Source: Sorghum bicolor (Eukaryota > Streptophyta > Magnoliopsida > Poales > Poaceae). From it: 64,000 nt of DNA. Of the stretch, positions 10,101 to 21,800 are shown piece after piece; the stretch's first letter is position 1, and each line of letters starts with the position of its first letter. A program made the position numbers and the translations under genes. The stretch spans positions 13,371,022-13,435,021 of the forward strand of contig NC_012871.2 in NCBI RefSeq assembly GCF_000003195.3, given 5' to 3'. The notes below the pieces were generated by a model. That model was not told the origin of the DNA. It saw nothing but the letters and a program-made list of their open reading frames with translations, and ran no database searches.

Positions 10101-13080
10101 TATAACACTCCAAATTTTTGAATTTTAAATTTAGTTTAAATTTGATTTAATTTTGACTTAGTTTGATTCTTTGGGAATTATTAAATAATTTACAAAAATA
10201 AATAAAATGAAATACAAGGTAGAAACGTGTTTGACTACATTCATGCTGCTGCATTTGTTTTTGCTTGATTTATTTTATGCTTGGTTGCGCTTGGTTTTTG
10301 TTTTGAAACAAGAAAGAAAATAGGAGAAGCAATTTGTTTCTGAAATAAAAAAAAGAAAGGGCAACGCCCTGGGCCGGCCCCCGCGCCCCTCCTGTCTCCC
10401 CTCTTGCCCGAGTGGGCCACGTGGCCCATCTCGCGCGCCAGCCCAGCAGCCGCAGAGCAGCAGCGCCCGCAGCCTGCTCCCACCGCCACCCGCTGACGGG
10501 TGGGCCCCACCCGTCAGAGCCGCCCTCAACCTCCCGTCCGAAGCGGACGGGGCAGCCGCGCCGCCTCTCGGTTTCCGAGCCGCACGCGAATCGAGGCTCG
10601 CCCGCGCCTTTAAATAGCTTCTGCCCTCGCCCGCACGCTTCCCTAGAAGCCCTAGCCGCCAACTCGCCGTATTCCGCAGCGCCGCCGCCGAACTCGTCGA
10701 AATCCGCGCCACCGCCGTCGAGCTTCTCTTTGCCGTCGACATTTTGCGAAGGTGAGCCCTCCAATGCGTTCGCCTCGCCGAGCCGCACCCGCTGGTGCCC
10801 TTGCCTCGCCTCCCCGCGCCGCGAACCGCCGCCACGGCGAGCTCCGAGCGGCGCCAATGGCGCCACCGCCGCACGCCGCACCGCCCGGCCTGCGCTCGCC
10901 CCGCTCCGGCGCGCGGTCCACCGAGGACCGCGGCCTGCCGCCCCCGCACGCCGGTCCACCACGGACCCGGCCTATGCCGCCCCGGCCCCGGTCCACCATG
11001 GACCGGTGGACCGCCTCGCCCCCCCCCGGTCCACAGCCCGCGCCTTGGACCGGCCAGCCGCGCGCCGCCACGTGGCCAGGCCGGCCACGGCCCCGCGCCC
11101 CCTGCTGCTTTTGCAAAAAGGCCCTCGGGCTTATTGGAATTTAACCCGCGGTCCAGCTCAGTTTAGAAATAAATAGAAATATGCCCCTGCCTTTATAGTT
11201 TAGCCCCTGCATCCGTTGGTTTTTATATATGTAATCCAAATCACGTTTTAAATTCAGTTTTAATTAGTTTTAATTACAAAAAATAGTTCAGTTTATCTAC
11301 ATAACTGCCATCCAACTTGTTTTAGCCATAACCTTTGCATCGTAGCTCCGATTTAGGTGATTCTGGTCGCTATAGTTTCGTCTCGTCGAGTAGAACACAG
11401 TAGTACGGTTGCTTTCTGCTTTCGCATGATTTGGTGTACTGTTTCTGATTAAGCTTGTTTGCTTGCATGTATTGCCTCGTTCGTGTGATGATTGTCGCGT
11501 ATAGCCAACGAGACGTTCGTGAAGGAAGAGGTTCAGGATCCCGCTGAGTTCGAGCAACCCGACAACGATCAAGGCAAGTGCAGACACCGTTTGATCATTT
11601 TGAACCTATTCCTTAATGTCATTAACTTTATATGCATGTGTCCACTGAATGCAAACCCTAAGGACATGACTAGCTTTACTTACTATTCCTTGTTCACCTG
11701 GGGTTATGTATATGGGTAGACTAGGCTATACTAGGTTTGCTTAGCTGCTCTACTCATCTTATACACATGTTTAAATAAGAATTACTCTCTACTTAACTTG
11801 ATGCTTAAACTGTGCTGAACTTTTGGTCACTGCGGTGATGGCGATGTTGGATGCTTACGCGCATCGTGATGATGGTGGTGACAGGGGGAGCGGGTACCGT
11901 TGGTGGTCCTGTTTGCCGGGCGTACCCGTCTCTGCTCTCCGTAAGGACTTAGTTAGGGAGCGGCCCCCTGGGACTTACAGTGCAGCTCCAAGCTATATGG
12001 CTCTGGCTTGACTAATTAGCAGGACCTCCACTAGTAGGATGTTACTTTCCGGGTAGGCGTGAGGAAGTAACTTGGGTAATGAATATTAAGTTGTCGGTTG
12101 ATCGGTACGCCATGGCTATGGGTATCGACTACCGAGCGCCCCGGCAAAAACTCGCGAGTGGCATCCTATTAGTTGGACCCTGTGAAAGGTCTCGTAGTGA
12201 GACCCTGCCTGCTCACCTTGGTAGTGTTTTGGGGAGTCGCGGCCCCGGGCAAATGGGAATCACGACTTGGAGTGAACGTGCACACCTCTGCAGAGTGTAA
12301 AACTGATATATCAGCCGTACTCACGGTCACGAGCGGCCCAGACCCTCACTTGATGAGCAAATTGGATTCACTAGATACTTGGAGATGGAACTTGGCGAGG
12401 TTGCTACCTCGTGTTTTGGCGGAATGGCTATTCCGTGTTGGCAGGATTGCTATCCTGTGTTAATAATTGGGGTTAATCCCTGGACTACTACAATTATTAG
12501 AATAGTCTCTTAAAAGATGCTAATTAGTACTTACACTAATTAAGGGTTGGGTTTATGCTACTCATAATTAGTAATAGGTTGTTCTAATAATAGTCATAAT
12601 TAAAAGTGATCAACTAAAATGCTACCGCAGTCAAACCAAGTCAGCTTTACCTTGTTTTAAGCCTTGCATGTCATTACTTTCCGTCTGTGCTTGCTGAGTT
12701 CGACATGAGCTCACCCTTGCTATAATCTTTAAAGGTTGCTCGGACGATTAGGAGTACAATTGCGATTTCCCTGAGGACTACCCTGAGTCTCCTGGTTGTT
12801 AGGCTCGTGTGGTTCTGCCGTCGACCTTCCTGTGGCAAGGTGGTCCTGCTACGTCGGCGTCTAGTTTCCCCTTTTACTATGGAACAGTTTAGCTTATGTT
12901 TCCCCTTCGCACTTTGATAAACATTTGGCTTGTAATAATGGTACGTTTACTCTCATTTATGTAATTCGTTTGAACACTGTGTTTTATACCATTGATGATG
13001 TCGGTCCATGTGTGTGAATTTGAGATCCTGGCGCACATGTGATTTGGCACCCGAATGCTCTTTTACATCCGGGTGTGACA
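10101..13080 (+). repeat. El1 3' LTR
   Basis: Direct repeat of 483-3454 (2980 bp) with the same TA...CA ends and the flanking AATAT duplication at 13081. It keeps the GC-rich block, the TATA-like box and one of the two dyads intact; the first dyad has a changed base (CCACCGAGGACC). Confidence 0.95.
11505..12802 (+). pseudogene. Dead copy of the LTR mini-gene in the El1 3' LTR
   Basis: Exon 2 (11505-11573) and exon 3 (12735-12802) keep the splice signals, including the GC donor. The start codon reads GTG (11519-11521) instead of ATG, and codon GAT is followed by TAG at 12749-12751 where the 5' LTR has CAG. This copy would not make the peptide made by the 5' LTR copy. Confidence 0.45.
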
Positions 13081-13085
13081 AATAT

Positions 13086-13570
13086 CCCCAAGGATTCAAC
13101 CAACTATTGTCATTCACTAACATGCTTGTATTCACATGAATCATTCAATGTCATTAATTATATGCCATAACTTTGATGTTTGCTTTCTATTTTCATTTGG
13201 CCTATGTTGTATATTTGCAGAGAAATGACCCTCAAAGTTGAGTGATTTTGCCAAATCTTGAGAAATACGAAGCATAGATGACCTCATATGGGACTAAGTT
13301 GATCGACATTGGAAGCCTAAGCCTCCCCTCTATGGTGTCAACATTCAATGAACCTTGAGCTAGGATTACTTAAGCCTAAAAAATACCAAGATTAGGGAAG
13401 TTTAGCACAAAATAAAGTCACGAATGGAAAATAGAGTGAATCTTATCTGTTTATTCGCTCTGAGATATGTAAAAGGGTCACATGCAAGTGATCTAGAAGG
13501 AGGACAAAGGAAGGGAATAGGGATGCGCTAACTATCATGGAGAGGTTGTCGGTAAGGAGTCTAGCATTGA
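13086..13570. other. Intergenic sequence right of El1
   Basis: No gene or repeat is recognised. The sequence has moderate AT content with stops in all frames. Confidence 0.5.
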
Positions 13571-13578
13571 AGGTTGCC

Positions 13579-14129
13579 TAAGGATGGCAGTGGGGCGGTT
13601 TTGGGTCGGATATCCGCGGGTTTCGGTTCTCGCGGGTTCGAATTTGGGGATGATTTTTCACCCACGGTTTTTGGGTTTGGGGCCCCGAAACCTATCGAGT
13701 TCGGTTTCATGTTTGGTTTTCCACCTGTGGATATCCAATGGATATCCGAAATAAGTCATTAAAATTAATTTTTATATTTTATAATATGGTAATAATAACT
13801 TGTTGACTTATATTATGAAATTTATTTTAAGCTAACTCATGAAAATATTTATGTAAATATTTATGTTTTATTGCCTCTTGTTTATACATGTAAATATGTG
13901 TATATATATCATGTACATATTTACACAAAGTCCTTATTGCTATTATTATGTTGACATAGAAAGCGGGTTTCGGGTATCCATTCGGGTTTCGGGTATCCGC
14001 GGGTTTGGTTTTGTGGAGGGCTTATCACTCGAATCGGTGTTCAGTTCGGTTTCGGGTTTCGATTTCGGGTTTCAGGTTCGGGTGCATATAGACTTCACCC
14101 GATCCGAACCCGCCCCGTTGCCATCCTTA
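13579..14129. mobile_element. hAT-type MITE (551 bp) with 8-bp target duplication
   Basis: Terminal inverted repeats of about 20 bp, TAAGGATGGCAGTGGGGCGG and the complement of CCGCCCCGTTGCCATCCTTA (18 of 20 match). A perfect 8-bp duplication AGGTTGCC flanks it at 13571-13578 and 14130-14137. Length of duplication and TIR style fit the hAT superfamily. The inside is noncoding and has repeated GGGTTTCGGGTATCCG-type words near both ends and an AT-rich middle. Confidence 0.88.
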
Positions 14130-14137
14130 AGGTTGCC

Positions 14138-14480
14138 AGGGAGGATGACAACAATAGGGATGGAGTCACCATGGAGCATGAGGGTAACGTGGAGGAGGAG
14201 GTCACTAGCAATAAGGACATCAGAAGGAGGCTGACATGGAGGAGGTCATGGGAGAGGAGGAAGTCATCGAAGAAGAGGATTTCATAGTGGTTTAAGTTAT
14301 CATAAACAAGGAGGCTAGTGTAGAGTACATCATCATGATAAGTTTGTTGTAGGACACTTGGGAGGAGTTTGCCATGGAGGATGAGGACTTCATTGAAGCT
14401 GAAGTCGTTAGAGAGGACGAATAGTGTGAAGGAGATCTACCAATCGAACTCGTAATTTGGCTAAGCCTACTCTCCATCTC
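14138..14480 (+). pseudogene. Remnant of a Glu/Asp-rich coding sequence
   Basis: Purine-rich sequence with many GAG/GAA/GAT/GTC/ATG words (for example GAGGAGGTCATG and GAGGAAGTCATC). Read in the best local frames it gives short runs of Glu, Val and Asp interrupted by stops and shifts. It may be the remains of an acidic repeat protein, possibly of transposon origin. The hAT MITE sits just upstream of it. No family recognised. Confidence 0.25.
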
Positions 14481-14684
14481 TTAACATTTAGGGGAGTTAT
14501 GACTAAGCCTATCGACCTACTCTCAGCGCTTAGTCATAACTTCTAATGTTTGATAATTATTCTTGCTAGGTCATATTGTAGGATTTCTACTTCAATTATG
14601 CACCCCAACCAATAATTTACAGAAGATAATAATCATCTTAAGGGTTACGTTTCAGCCCACACCGTACACATAGTCATATACTTA

Positions 14685-14908
14685 GACCTCGTTTAGTTTC
14701 CAGAAATTTTCAAGATTTCTTATCACATCAAATCTTTGGATGCATACATGAAGCATTAAATATAGATTAAAAAATAACTAATTGTACAGTTTGTCTGTAA
14801 TTTGTGAGAAGAATCTTTTGAGTCTAGTTAGTCCATGGTTGGACAATAATTATCAAATACAAATGGAGGTGTTGTAGTAACCGAACCCAAAAAATTTCAC
14901 GAACTAAG
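14685..14908. mobile_element. MITE of the GGCCTTGTTTAG family (diverged copy)
   Basis: Begins GACCTCGTTTAGTTTCC after TTA and ends CACGAACTAAG. Internal words (ACATGAAGCATTAAATATAGA, AACTAATTGTACAGTTTG) recur in the copies at 22398-22637 and, in the other orientation, at 15643-15873. Confidence 0.55.
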
Positions 14909-14924
14909 AGAGTATTTGGTTTGG

Positions 14925-15061
14925 AGTATTAAAATTTAATAAATATTATAGTATTTTTGTTTTATTTGATAATTAGTATCCAATTATGAACTAATTATTC
15001 TCAAAAGATTCATCTCATAAATTATTTTTAGCTCTATTTTTAATTTTATAAATAATTTATA

Positions 15062-15099
<38 letters not shown>
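14925..15099. mobile_element. Truncated MITE fragment ending in a (TA)n run
   Basis: Shares the words CCAATTATGAACTAATTA and AGATTCATCTCATAAATTA with the MITE copies around it. The right end is replaced by a TA microsatellite at about 15066-15096. Confidence 0.45.
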
Positions 15100-15294
15100 G
15101 ACGGACGATAAAGTTTAACCCATACAACCATTAGGCCTTCTAAAGTCAGAAAAAAAGTCCCATCGGACTACCAGCACTGTAGGTATGGATCTGTCACTCA
15201 ATTATGGTGATAGACTGATAGGAGTTGCTGCTGTCAGTCTGTCATCAACAGAGTGTGTGACACACACGCCATAAACGTACAACTGCCTTGTTTA

Positions 15295-15639
15295 GGCCCT
15301 GTTTAAATTGGAGATGAATTTTTTTTGGATGTCACATCGAATATGTCGGAAGCATGTCGGGAGGGGTTTTTAGAAACTAATAAAAAATCAAATTACATAG
15401 CTCGCCAGAAAACTGTAAGACAAATCTATTAAGCATAATTAATCTATCATTAGCACATATGGGTTACTGTAGCACTTAAGGCTAATCATGAAGTAAGTAG
15501 GCTTAAAAGATTCGTCTCGTGATTTTCAACCAAACTGTGTAATTAGTTTATTTTTTTATGTACATTTAATGTTTCATGCATGTGTCCAAAGATTCGATGG
15601 GATGGATAAAAAAATTTTGGTGGGGAACTAAACAGGGCC
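15295..15639. mobile_element. Tourist-like (PIF/Harbinger) MITE, 345 bp
   Basis: Terminal inverted repeats GGCCCTGTTTA ... TAAACAGGGCC flanked by TTA on both sides (15292-15294 and 15640-15642), the 3-bp duplication typical of PIF/Harbinger. No coding capacity. Confidence 0.8.
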
Positions 15640-15642
15640 TTA

Positions 15643-15873
15643 CTTTCAAAATTTTTGACAACATAAACACTATACTATAGCACTTTTGTTTGTATTTGAC
15701 AAATATAATTCAATTATGGACTAACTAGACTCAAAAAATTCGTCTCGCAAACTACAAACAAATTGTATAATTAGTTATTTATTTTATCTATATTTAATAT
15801 TTTATGCATGTGTTTAAGATTAAATATGACGGAGAATCTGAAAAAATTTATAATTTTTTTAATAAACAAGGCC
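15643..15873. mobile_element. MITE copy directly upstream of the plus-strand P450 gene
   Basis: Contains CAATTATGGACTAACTAGACTC and ends AATAAACAAGGCC before TAA, the inverted end of the GGCCTTGTTTAG family. It lies about 270 bp upstream of the P450 start codon and may be part of its promoter region. Confidence 0.55.
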
Positions 15874-16144
15874 TAAACAATACGAACAAATTGAGGATAA
15901 TGTAAGGCTTGCATTCATGATATAAGAAGTCCAAACAAAAAAACAAAAATAATGGAGACAAGCTTTGACACATGCATCCAAATCACGACAGCCCAACCAC
16001 CAGGCAAGCTTTCGATCATTTCTTCACCTCCTGATGGGCAGGGACTTCTCTACATCTGTACTCGGATCCATCTCCATACAGCTATCTCATCTCATCTCAT
16101 ATACTCCTTCCAGTTCCATCCATCAAAGGCACAACAAACTAAAG

Positions 16145-18048
16145 ATGGCCCTCCATGACCTCATTCTTGCGCTCAAGAATGTCCCCGTTTGGTCAGTTCT
16201 ACTCATCATAGCTCCATTGATCTGGTACCTGCTTGTTCATGGCGAGAGGAAGAGGAAGGAGAAGGCCATCCGTTTGCCTCCGAGCCCACCGAGGCTGCCT
16301 CTGATAGGGCACCTCCACCTGATGATCAAGGAGCCCCATCGCACACTGCAGAGACTGGCACAGAGGATGGGCCCAGTCATCTTCCTCCAGCTCGGCGGCG
16401 TTCCAGCCGTCGTGGTGTCGTCGCCGGAGGCGGCCAAAGAGGTGTTGAAGACGCTTGATGTACACTGCTGCAACCGGCCGTCTTCACCAGGCAATTATAT
16501 ATTATCTCTATAGTTCTACGTACGTTTGGTCCACGTCTTTTACTACCGCGTATAAACAAGTTTTCAGACATGTGCATGGTTCTGCTCGAAATACTTGTAA
16601 TCTCCAGGTTCAGAGTTTAAACAAGAAAAATCTCAAACCATTACAAATGAAATTCCTTGTAGTTAACTTCTGATATCTTTAGCTTTTTTATTATTTGAAA
16701 CCACGTTTTCCAGGGGCAGAGATGCTGACCTACAATTACCGGGACATCGCGTTCTCACCGTACAGTGAACGGTGGCGCGAGAGGCGAAAACTCTTCATTT
16801 CCGAGCTTGTAGGCAGCAAGCGCGTGCAATCCTTCTCACACGCATTGGAAGAGCAAGTGGAGCAACTCATCCAATCACTCTCATGCCTGCCGCCATCGAC
16901 GACGGAGCCCATCAACCTCAACGAGAAGATCTTCACGCTCATCGACGGCTTCATTGGCACGGTGGCGTTCGGCCGGATGAGCGGCGCAAAGCTCCTCAAA
17001 TACAACATGTTTCAGCAGGTTTTCAGCGAGGCTATGGTTGTCCTCTCCGCCTTCTCTGCTCAGGACTTCTTCCCGGCGTCGCCGATTAGCCGGTGGGTTG
17101 ATAGGTTTCTTGGACTAGAGGCACGGTACCGGGCAATATTCAGTGAGCTAGACGCATATTTTGAGACTGTCCTGAGCCAGCATCTTAGCCCAGGAAGGGT
17201 TCAGGTTCAGTCTGACAGGGATAACCTTGTGGATGTGCTCATTGGTCTCTGGAAGGGCCAAGGGAAGGGGCAAGCAGTGACCAAAGACGACCTCAAGGCC
17301 ATCATTATGGTAATTTTTACTAAGTAAAGCAAGCTATATATATACTTTTCTTCATTTACAGGCCATATATATGTGTGTCACTGTCAGTTGATGTGATTTT
17401 TAATTCTTCTTTTTGCAGGATGCATTTATCGGCGCCACATCTACAAGCTCAGTCACATTGTTATGGGCAATGTCAGAGGTAATCAAGAACCCACGGGTGA
17501 TGAGCAAGGTCCAGTCTGAGATAAGGAGTTCAGTCAATGGGAAGCTAAGGGTAGAGGTTAGCGACACTCCTCAGTTCAAGTACCTTAGGATGGTCATCAA
17601 GGAGACGCTACGGCTACACCCACCAGCACCGTTCCTGATCCCAAGGGAGACGACGCAGCATGTACAAGTCCTCGGCTACGATTTGCCGCCCAAGACACGG
17701 GTCTTCGTCAACGTGTGGGCTATAGGAAGGGACCCTGCCTGCTGGAAGAATCCTGAGGAGTTTTACCCTGAGAGGTTTGAAGATGCTGACATTGATTTTC
17801 AAGGGACAGATTTTGAACTGCTTCCGTTTGGTGCTGGACGCAGGATCTGCCCTGCCATTCCTATGGGTCTTATGAATGTGGGGTTTACACTTGCAAGCCT
17901 GCTGCATTCTTTCGATTGGAGATTGCCTGAGGGTATGGCACCTGAAGATGTGAGCATGGAAGGTACGGGTAGGCAAATTGTCTCCAGGAGCACTCCTCTG
18001 TATCTTATCCCGTCTCCGTACATAAGTGGACAAACCAAGTTGTATTAG
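16145..18048 (+). CDS. Cytochrome P450, CYP71 clan (CYP71E-like), three exons, 523 aa
   Basis: Exons 16145-16490, 16714-17309 and 17419-18048; the frame closes with phases 1 and 0. Intron 1 has a GC donor (CCAG|GCAATT), intron 2 is GT-AG. The protein is ER-anchored: hydrophobic helix at residues about 14-32, basic stretch, then the Pro-rich hinge LPPSPPRLPLIGHLH. The K-helix ExxR (KETLRLHP), PERF and the heme loop FGAGRRICPA (Cys 17848-17850) are present. The I-helix reads FIGATSTSS, so the usual acid next to the oxygen-activating Thr is Ser (17440-17442). Family resemblance is to grass CYP71E oxime-metabolising enzymes; the substrate is unknown. ATG 16145 was chosen because it starts the membrane anchor. 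It is convergent with the minus-strand P450. It looks intact. Confidence 0.9.
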
Positions 18049-18876
18049 CCGGATTGTAGGTCTGGTTGCATACTTTGAATAAGTTCAGTCATGCAATGTT
18101 GAAAATGGTTGTTGTATGGACATCCTAAAAATCAACTCCATGGATCATCATGATATCACATTACAGCTTTGGCTGCTTGGTCTTTTGTCGTTTGTTTAGT
18201 TGTAATCCCCCTTTATGTTTTTCTTTTTCCTTCTACACATATAAGCATTGTGCTTTTAATTTGGTTGCACATTCCTTTCCCCTTTAGGGCTCGTTGAATT
18301 AGCTCTAATATGAGGGGATTAAGAGGAGATTGAGGGGATTTTATCCTCTACAAGTAAAAGTCACCCTTAAATCCCCTCCGATCCCCTAGAATTGAAAATT
18401 AACTGAACAAATTTTCAATGGAATAGGTGCTCAGGCACATACGCCAATAAAAAGCATTGGCAGCTAGGAGGCTTTAGGTTTGTTTTTTTTTCACTTTTGA
18501 GATCCCCCTTCAAGTTACAGAGTATTGCAAAAAAAACAGCTTACTACATGATAAGAACTCTTTTGTACCATATTTTAGCCAAAATAATGCATAAATGTTG
18601 AAATAAGGAGCTGCAAGCCTGCAATCACACTTCATACACCATATTCCAAATATGATACATCCAAATTGTCTGCAATGCTAACTTTTAGATCCACATTTCT
18701 GAATTCCTTGAAGGACATGGATTCGATTTATTATGCGTATGTAATATGTATGCTATGGAAAAAGAAATGGTGCAGGCGGATTGAAACATTAGAAAAAAAA
18801 CAAAATATTGAAAGTAGTTCATTTGAACTGAATATATTAAGAGAATGTACGTATAGCCTGTCATCCTCCAATGCAA
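18049..18876. other. Intergenic spacer between the convergent P450 genes
   Basis: Holds the 3' untranslated regions of both genes. No gene. A segment at about 18288-18430 with GGGGATTAAGAGGAGATTGAGGGGATT and its partial inverse AATCCCCTCCGATCCCCT may be a decayed MITE. Confidence 0.5.
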
Positions 18877-21800
18877 TTATACTCTCTTAATAGGCACAAG
18901 ACAAAGAGGCACCATCTTCCTAAAAACAAGCTGCCCAGTTTCTTCCATATCGATGTCCTCCTCCTTCATTCCTTCAGGGAGCTGCCAATCAAAGCAATGT
19001 AACAGGTTGGCCAAGGCAAGCTCCACATTAGCGACACCCATGGCGATGGCAGGGCATGACCTTCGTCCCGAGCCAAACGGGAGAAGCTCAAAGTTGGAGC
19101 CTCTGAAGTCAACATGGCTGCCGTCGAACCTCTCGGGATTGAACTCCTCCGGGCGATCCCAGATGGTAGGATCTCTCCCCATTGCCCAAACATTCACAAA
19201 GATTCTTGTGCCCGGCAGCACATCGTAGCCGCCGATCACGCAGCTCTTCATGGTCTCCCTTGGAACCAACAAGGTCCCCGGTGGGTGTAGCCTGAAGTTC
19301 TCTTTCACCACCATCTTGAGGTACCTGAGGTTCTTGACATCTTCTTCGTCCACTCTTGGTTTGTTCCCCACCAAACCGCGCACCTCGGCTTGCGCTTTCC
19401 GCATAACCCTAGGGTTCCTCATCAGCTCGGCCATGATCCAGATCATCGTGACAGCACAAGTGTCAATGCCACCTGCAAATGTGTCCTGTGAGGTTTACAA
19501 GAAACTTTGTATAGTCAATATATGTTTCTGTAGTAGTATTATAGTACTCTATATACTACTATAGCATAGTGATTATATTAATTTGATCATATAGAGTGAA
19601 AGTACCATGAGGATTCCCTTGATATGATCACGCGTTAATCTATGAGCCTCATCACCATTCGCCTGCTCCTCCCTCCACATCTTGACGAGCGCGTCGACCA
19701 TGTCCTCCTGGACGCCGGCCAGCAGCCTGTCGGGCTCGAGGTGCTTATCGATGACCGAGTCGAAGAAACGATCGATCTGGCGGAAGATGCGGCGCCTGCG
19801 GGCGGCGGCGCCGGTGAGGACGTCGGCGAGCCGTGCGAGCCTCGACGCCGGGAAGAAGTCCTCGAAGGTGAAGCTCCCCAGCACCCGCAGCGTCTCGTCC
19901 ATCACGCGCTGGAAGCTGCTCCGCTCGAACTGCGCCGACCCGTACATCTTGCCGAACGCCACCGTGCCGACGACGCCGTCGGAGAGCGCGTACAGCTTCT
20001 CGGTGAGGTCGACGGCGGCGCCCGGAGGGGACGAGCTGGCGACGGCGAGGGAGGACACGAGGCGGTCCACCTCGGCGGCCCGGGCGTAGGCGAAGGACTG
20101 GACGCGCCGCATGCTGAGGAGCTCCAGGATGAAGAGCTTGCGCATCTCGCGCCAGTAGTCGCTGTAGGGGCTGAAGGCCACGTCCAGGAAGTCGTAGCTC
20201 AGCATCCTGGGGCCTGATGAACATCACAATTAATATGCAGCCAGTGATGATGATGCTTTGGTGTGAAAAGCATTTTTGTTTGTATTTGGCAACTAATATC
20301 TAACTATGGACTAATTAGGTTTAAAAAATTTTGTCTCGCAAATTACAAGCAAACTGTGTAATTAGATATTTTTTTATTTATATTTAATGCTCCGTGCATG
20401 TGTCGTAAGATTTGATGTGATAGGGAATATTGAAGAATTTTTGGATTTTGGATGAATCCGAACCATGCCTAAATGACTATATCAGTCGAGAATCATATCG
20501 TCAAAATTTTGGGATTATATGTTTGAATTTGTATAAAATTAAAAAAACAATGTTTGAATCTTTGGGCTTAGTAAAAATCAATTGGATGTTGGCATGTTGC
20601 TCCTTTCCCTCTTTTTCATTTCCTGCTGAGCTCTCCCGTCGCCGCTACAACTACTGCCATGCAAACTCGAGGAGGTTATCCCGTGAGACTCCGCACTTGG
20701 CTCACCCAACCGGCTTTCCCCACACACCACCAGTTATTAGAAATACAAGATGGGGTCATCCCATTATTAAAAATTATAATTGGACTGTATCTCATTCTAC
20801 CTAACTCTCAAATTAAAGGTTTGTTTGGTACACATGGCTAGTTGTTAGTTAGAACTAAAAATTAGCTCATATTAGGTTACATGAAGACAATATTGTGTTA
20901 TCACAGATGGGTAGGTTGTGGACTAATATTTCAGAGATGGTTCTTTATATGACCCAACTGTAGTCTTTCTTTTTTGTGTGACGGTTGCAGATAGTGTTAA
21001 CAACTAGTTGAACTCTAACTACCTATTAGCTCTCATGTTTGGAGTAGGGCATTGTTTATTAAATTCAAAAGTTTTTCAAGATTTTCTGTCATACCAAATC
21101 TTACGACATACATATATATATATAATAGATAAATAATAATTAATTACTCGTCATCAAACAGGTACAGTACTTTGCTTTGCCAAAAAAACAGTCTGGCCGC
21201 ACACATGTGCATATGCCGTTTCGATCCCACCAGGAAACCAAGATTGGAGGACTCTTCCCATGCGTGCATGTCCGCCTGCATAATGATGGCCCCATGCATA
21301 GGCTAGTGGGCCCCATGCATAGGCTAGTGATAAACAGGTATACAGTTGTACTTCCTCGAGTCATTTCAAAAATTTTAGATAGTCAATCTTTTATAAATTT
21401 GACGAAATTTATATTATAAAATAATTATTATTATGATACTAAGTATCATTAGATTTTTTTTCTTAATTATATTTTTATAGTATATTCACTTTATATTACA
21501 AATTATAGTATTTTTCTATAATTTTGATCAAACGTGAAAATACTTTGACTCTCCAAAATTGTTAGAATGGGAAGTGGGCCTGATCGAGAGCTTCTACGAC
21601 TTGCCTGGTGAGTTGGGGCGACTGCAGCAGTGCAGGTCGTTGGTCCGGAGCACCTCCTTGGCGGCGTCCGGCGACGAGACGACGACCGTGCGCACCCGGC
21701 CGAGCTGCACCTCCACGACGGGGCCGTACCTCCGCGCCACGGCCTGGAAGTAGCGGTGCGGCCGGCTGCCGATCTGCAGCAGGTTGCCCAGCACCGGCAG

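Larger units (their letters stand above)
483..13080 (+). mobile_element. El1: Tekay/Del-type chromovirus (Ty3/gypsy LTR retrotransposon), decayed
   Basis: A complete LTR retrotransposon of 12.6 kb. It is flanked by a perfect 5-bp duplication AATAT (478-482 and 13081-13085). It has two LTRs of about 2.97 kb, an initiator-Met tRNA primer site at 3459, an accessory ORF, gag-protease, RT, RNase H and integrase in the Ty3 order, and a type II chromodomain at the integrase C-terminus, which points to the Tekay/Del branch of chromoviruses. The polyprotein is broken by two frameshifts and two stops and has lost an integrase catalytic Asp, so this copy is not autonomous. By eye the LTRs differ by roughly 2%, which makes it one of the older insertions here. 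Confidence 0.95.

Noticed and set aside
18288..18430. A further complete MITE between the P450 genes
   Set aside because: The inverted words are short and imperfect and no target duplication was found.
19642..20217. Plus-strand ORF of 191 codons opposite P450 exon 2
   Set aside because: It is the reverse image of the GC-rich P450 exon and has no motif of its own.
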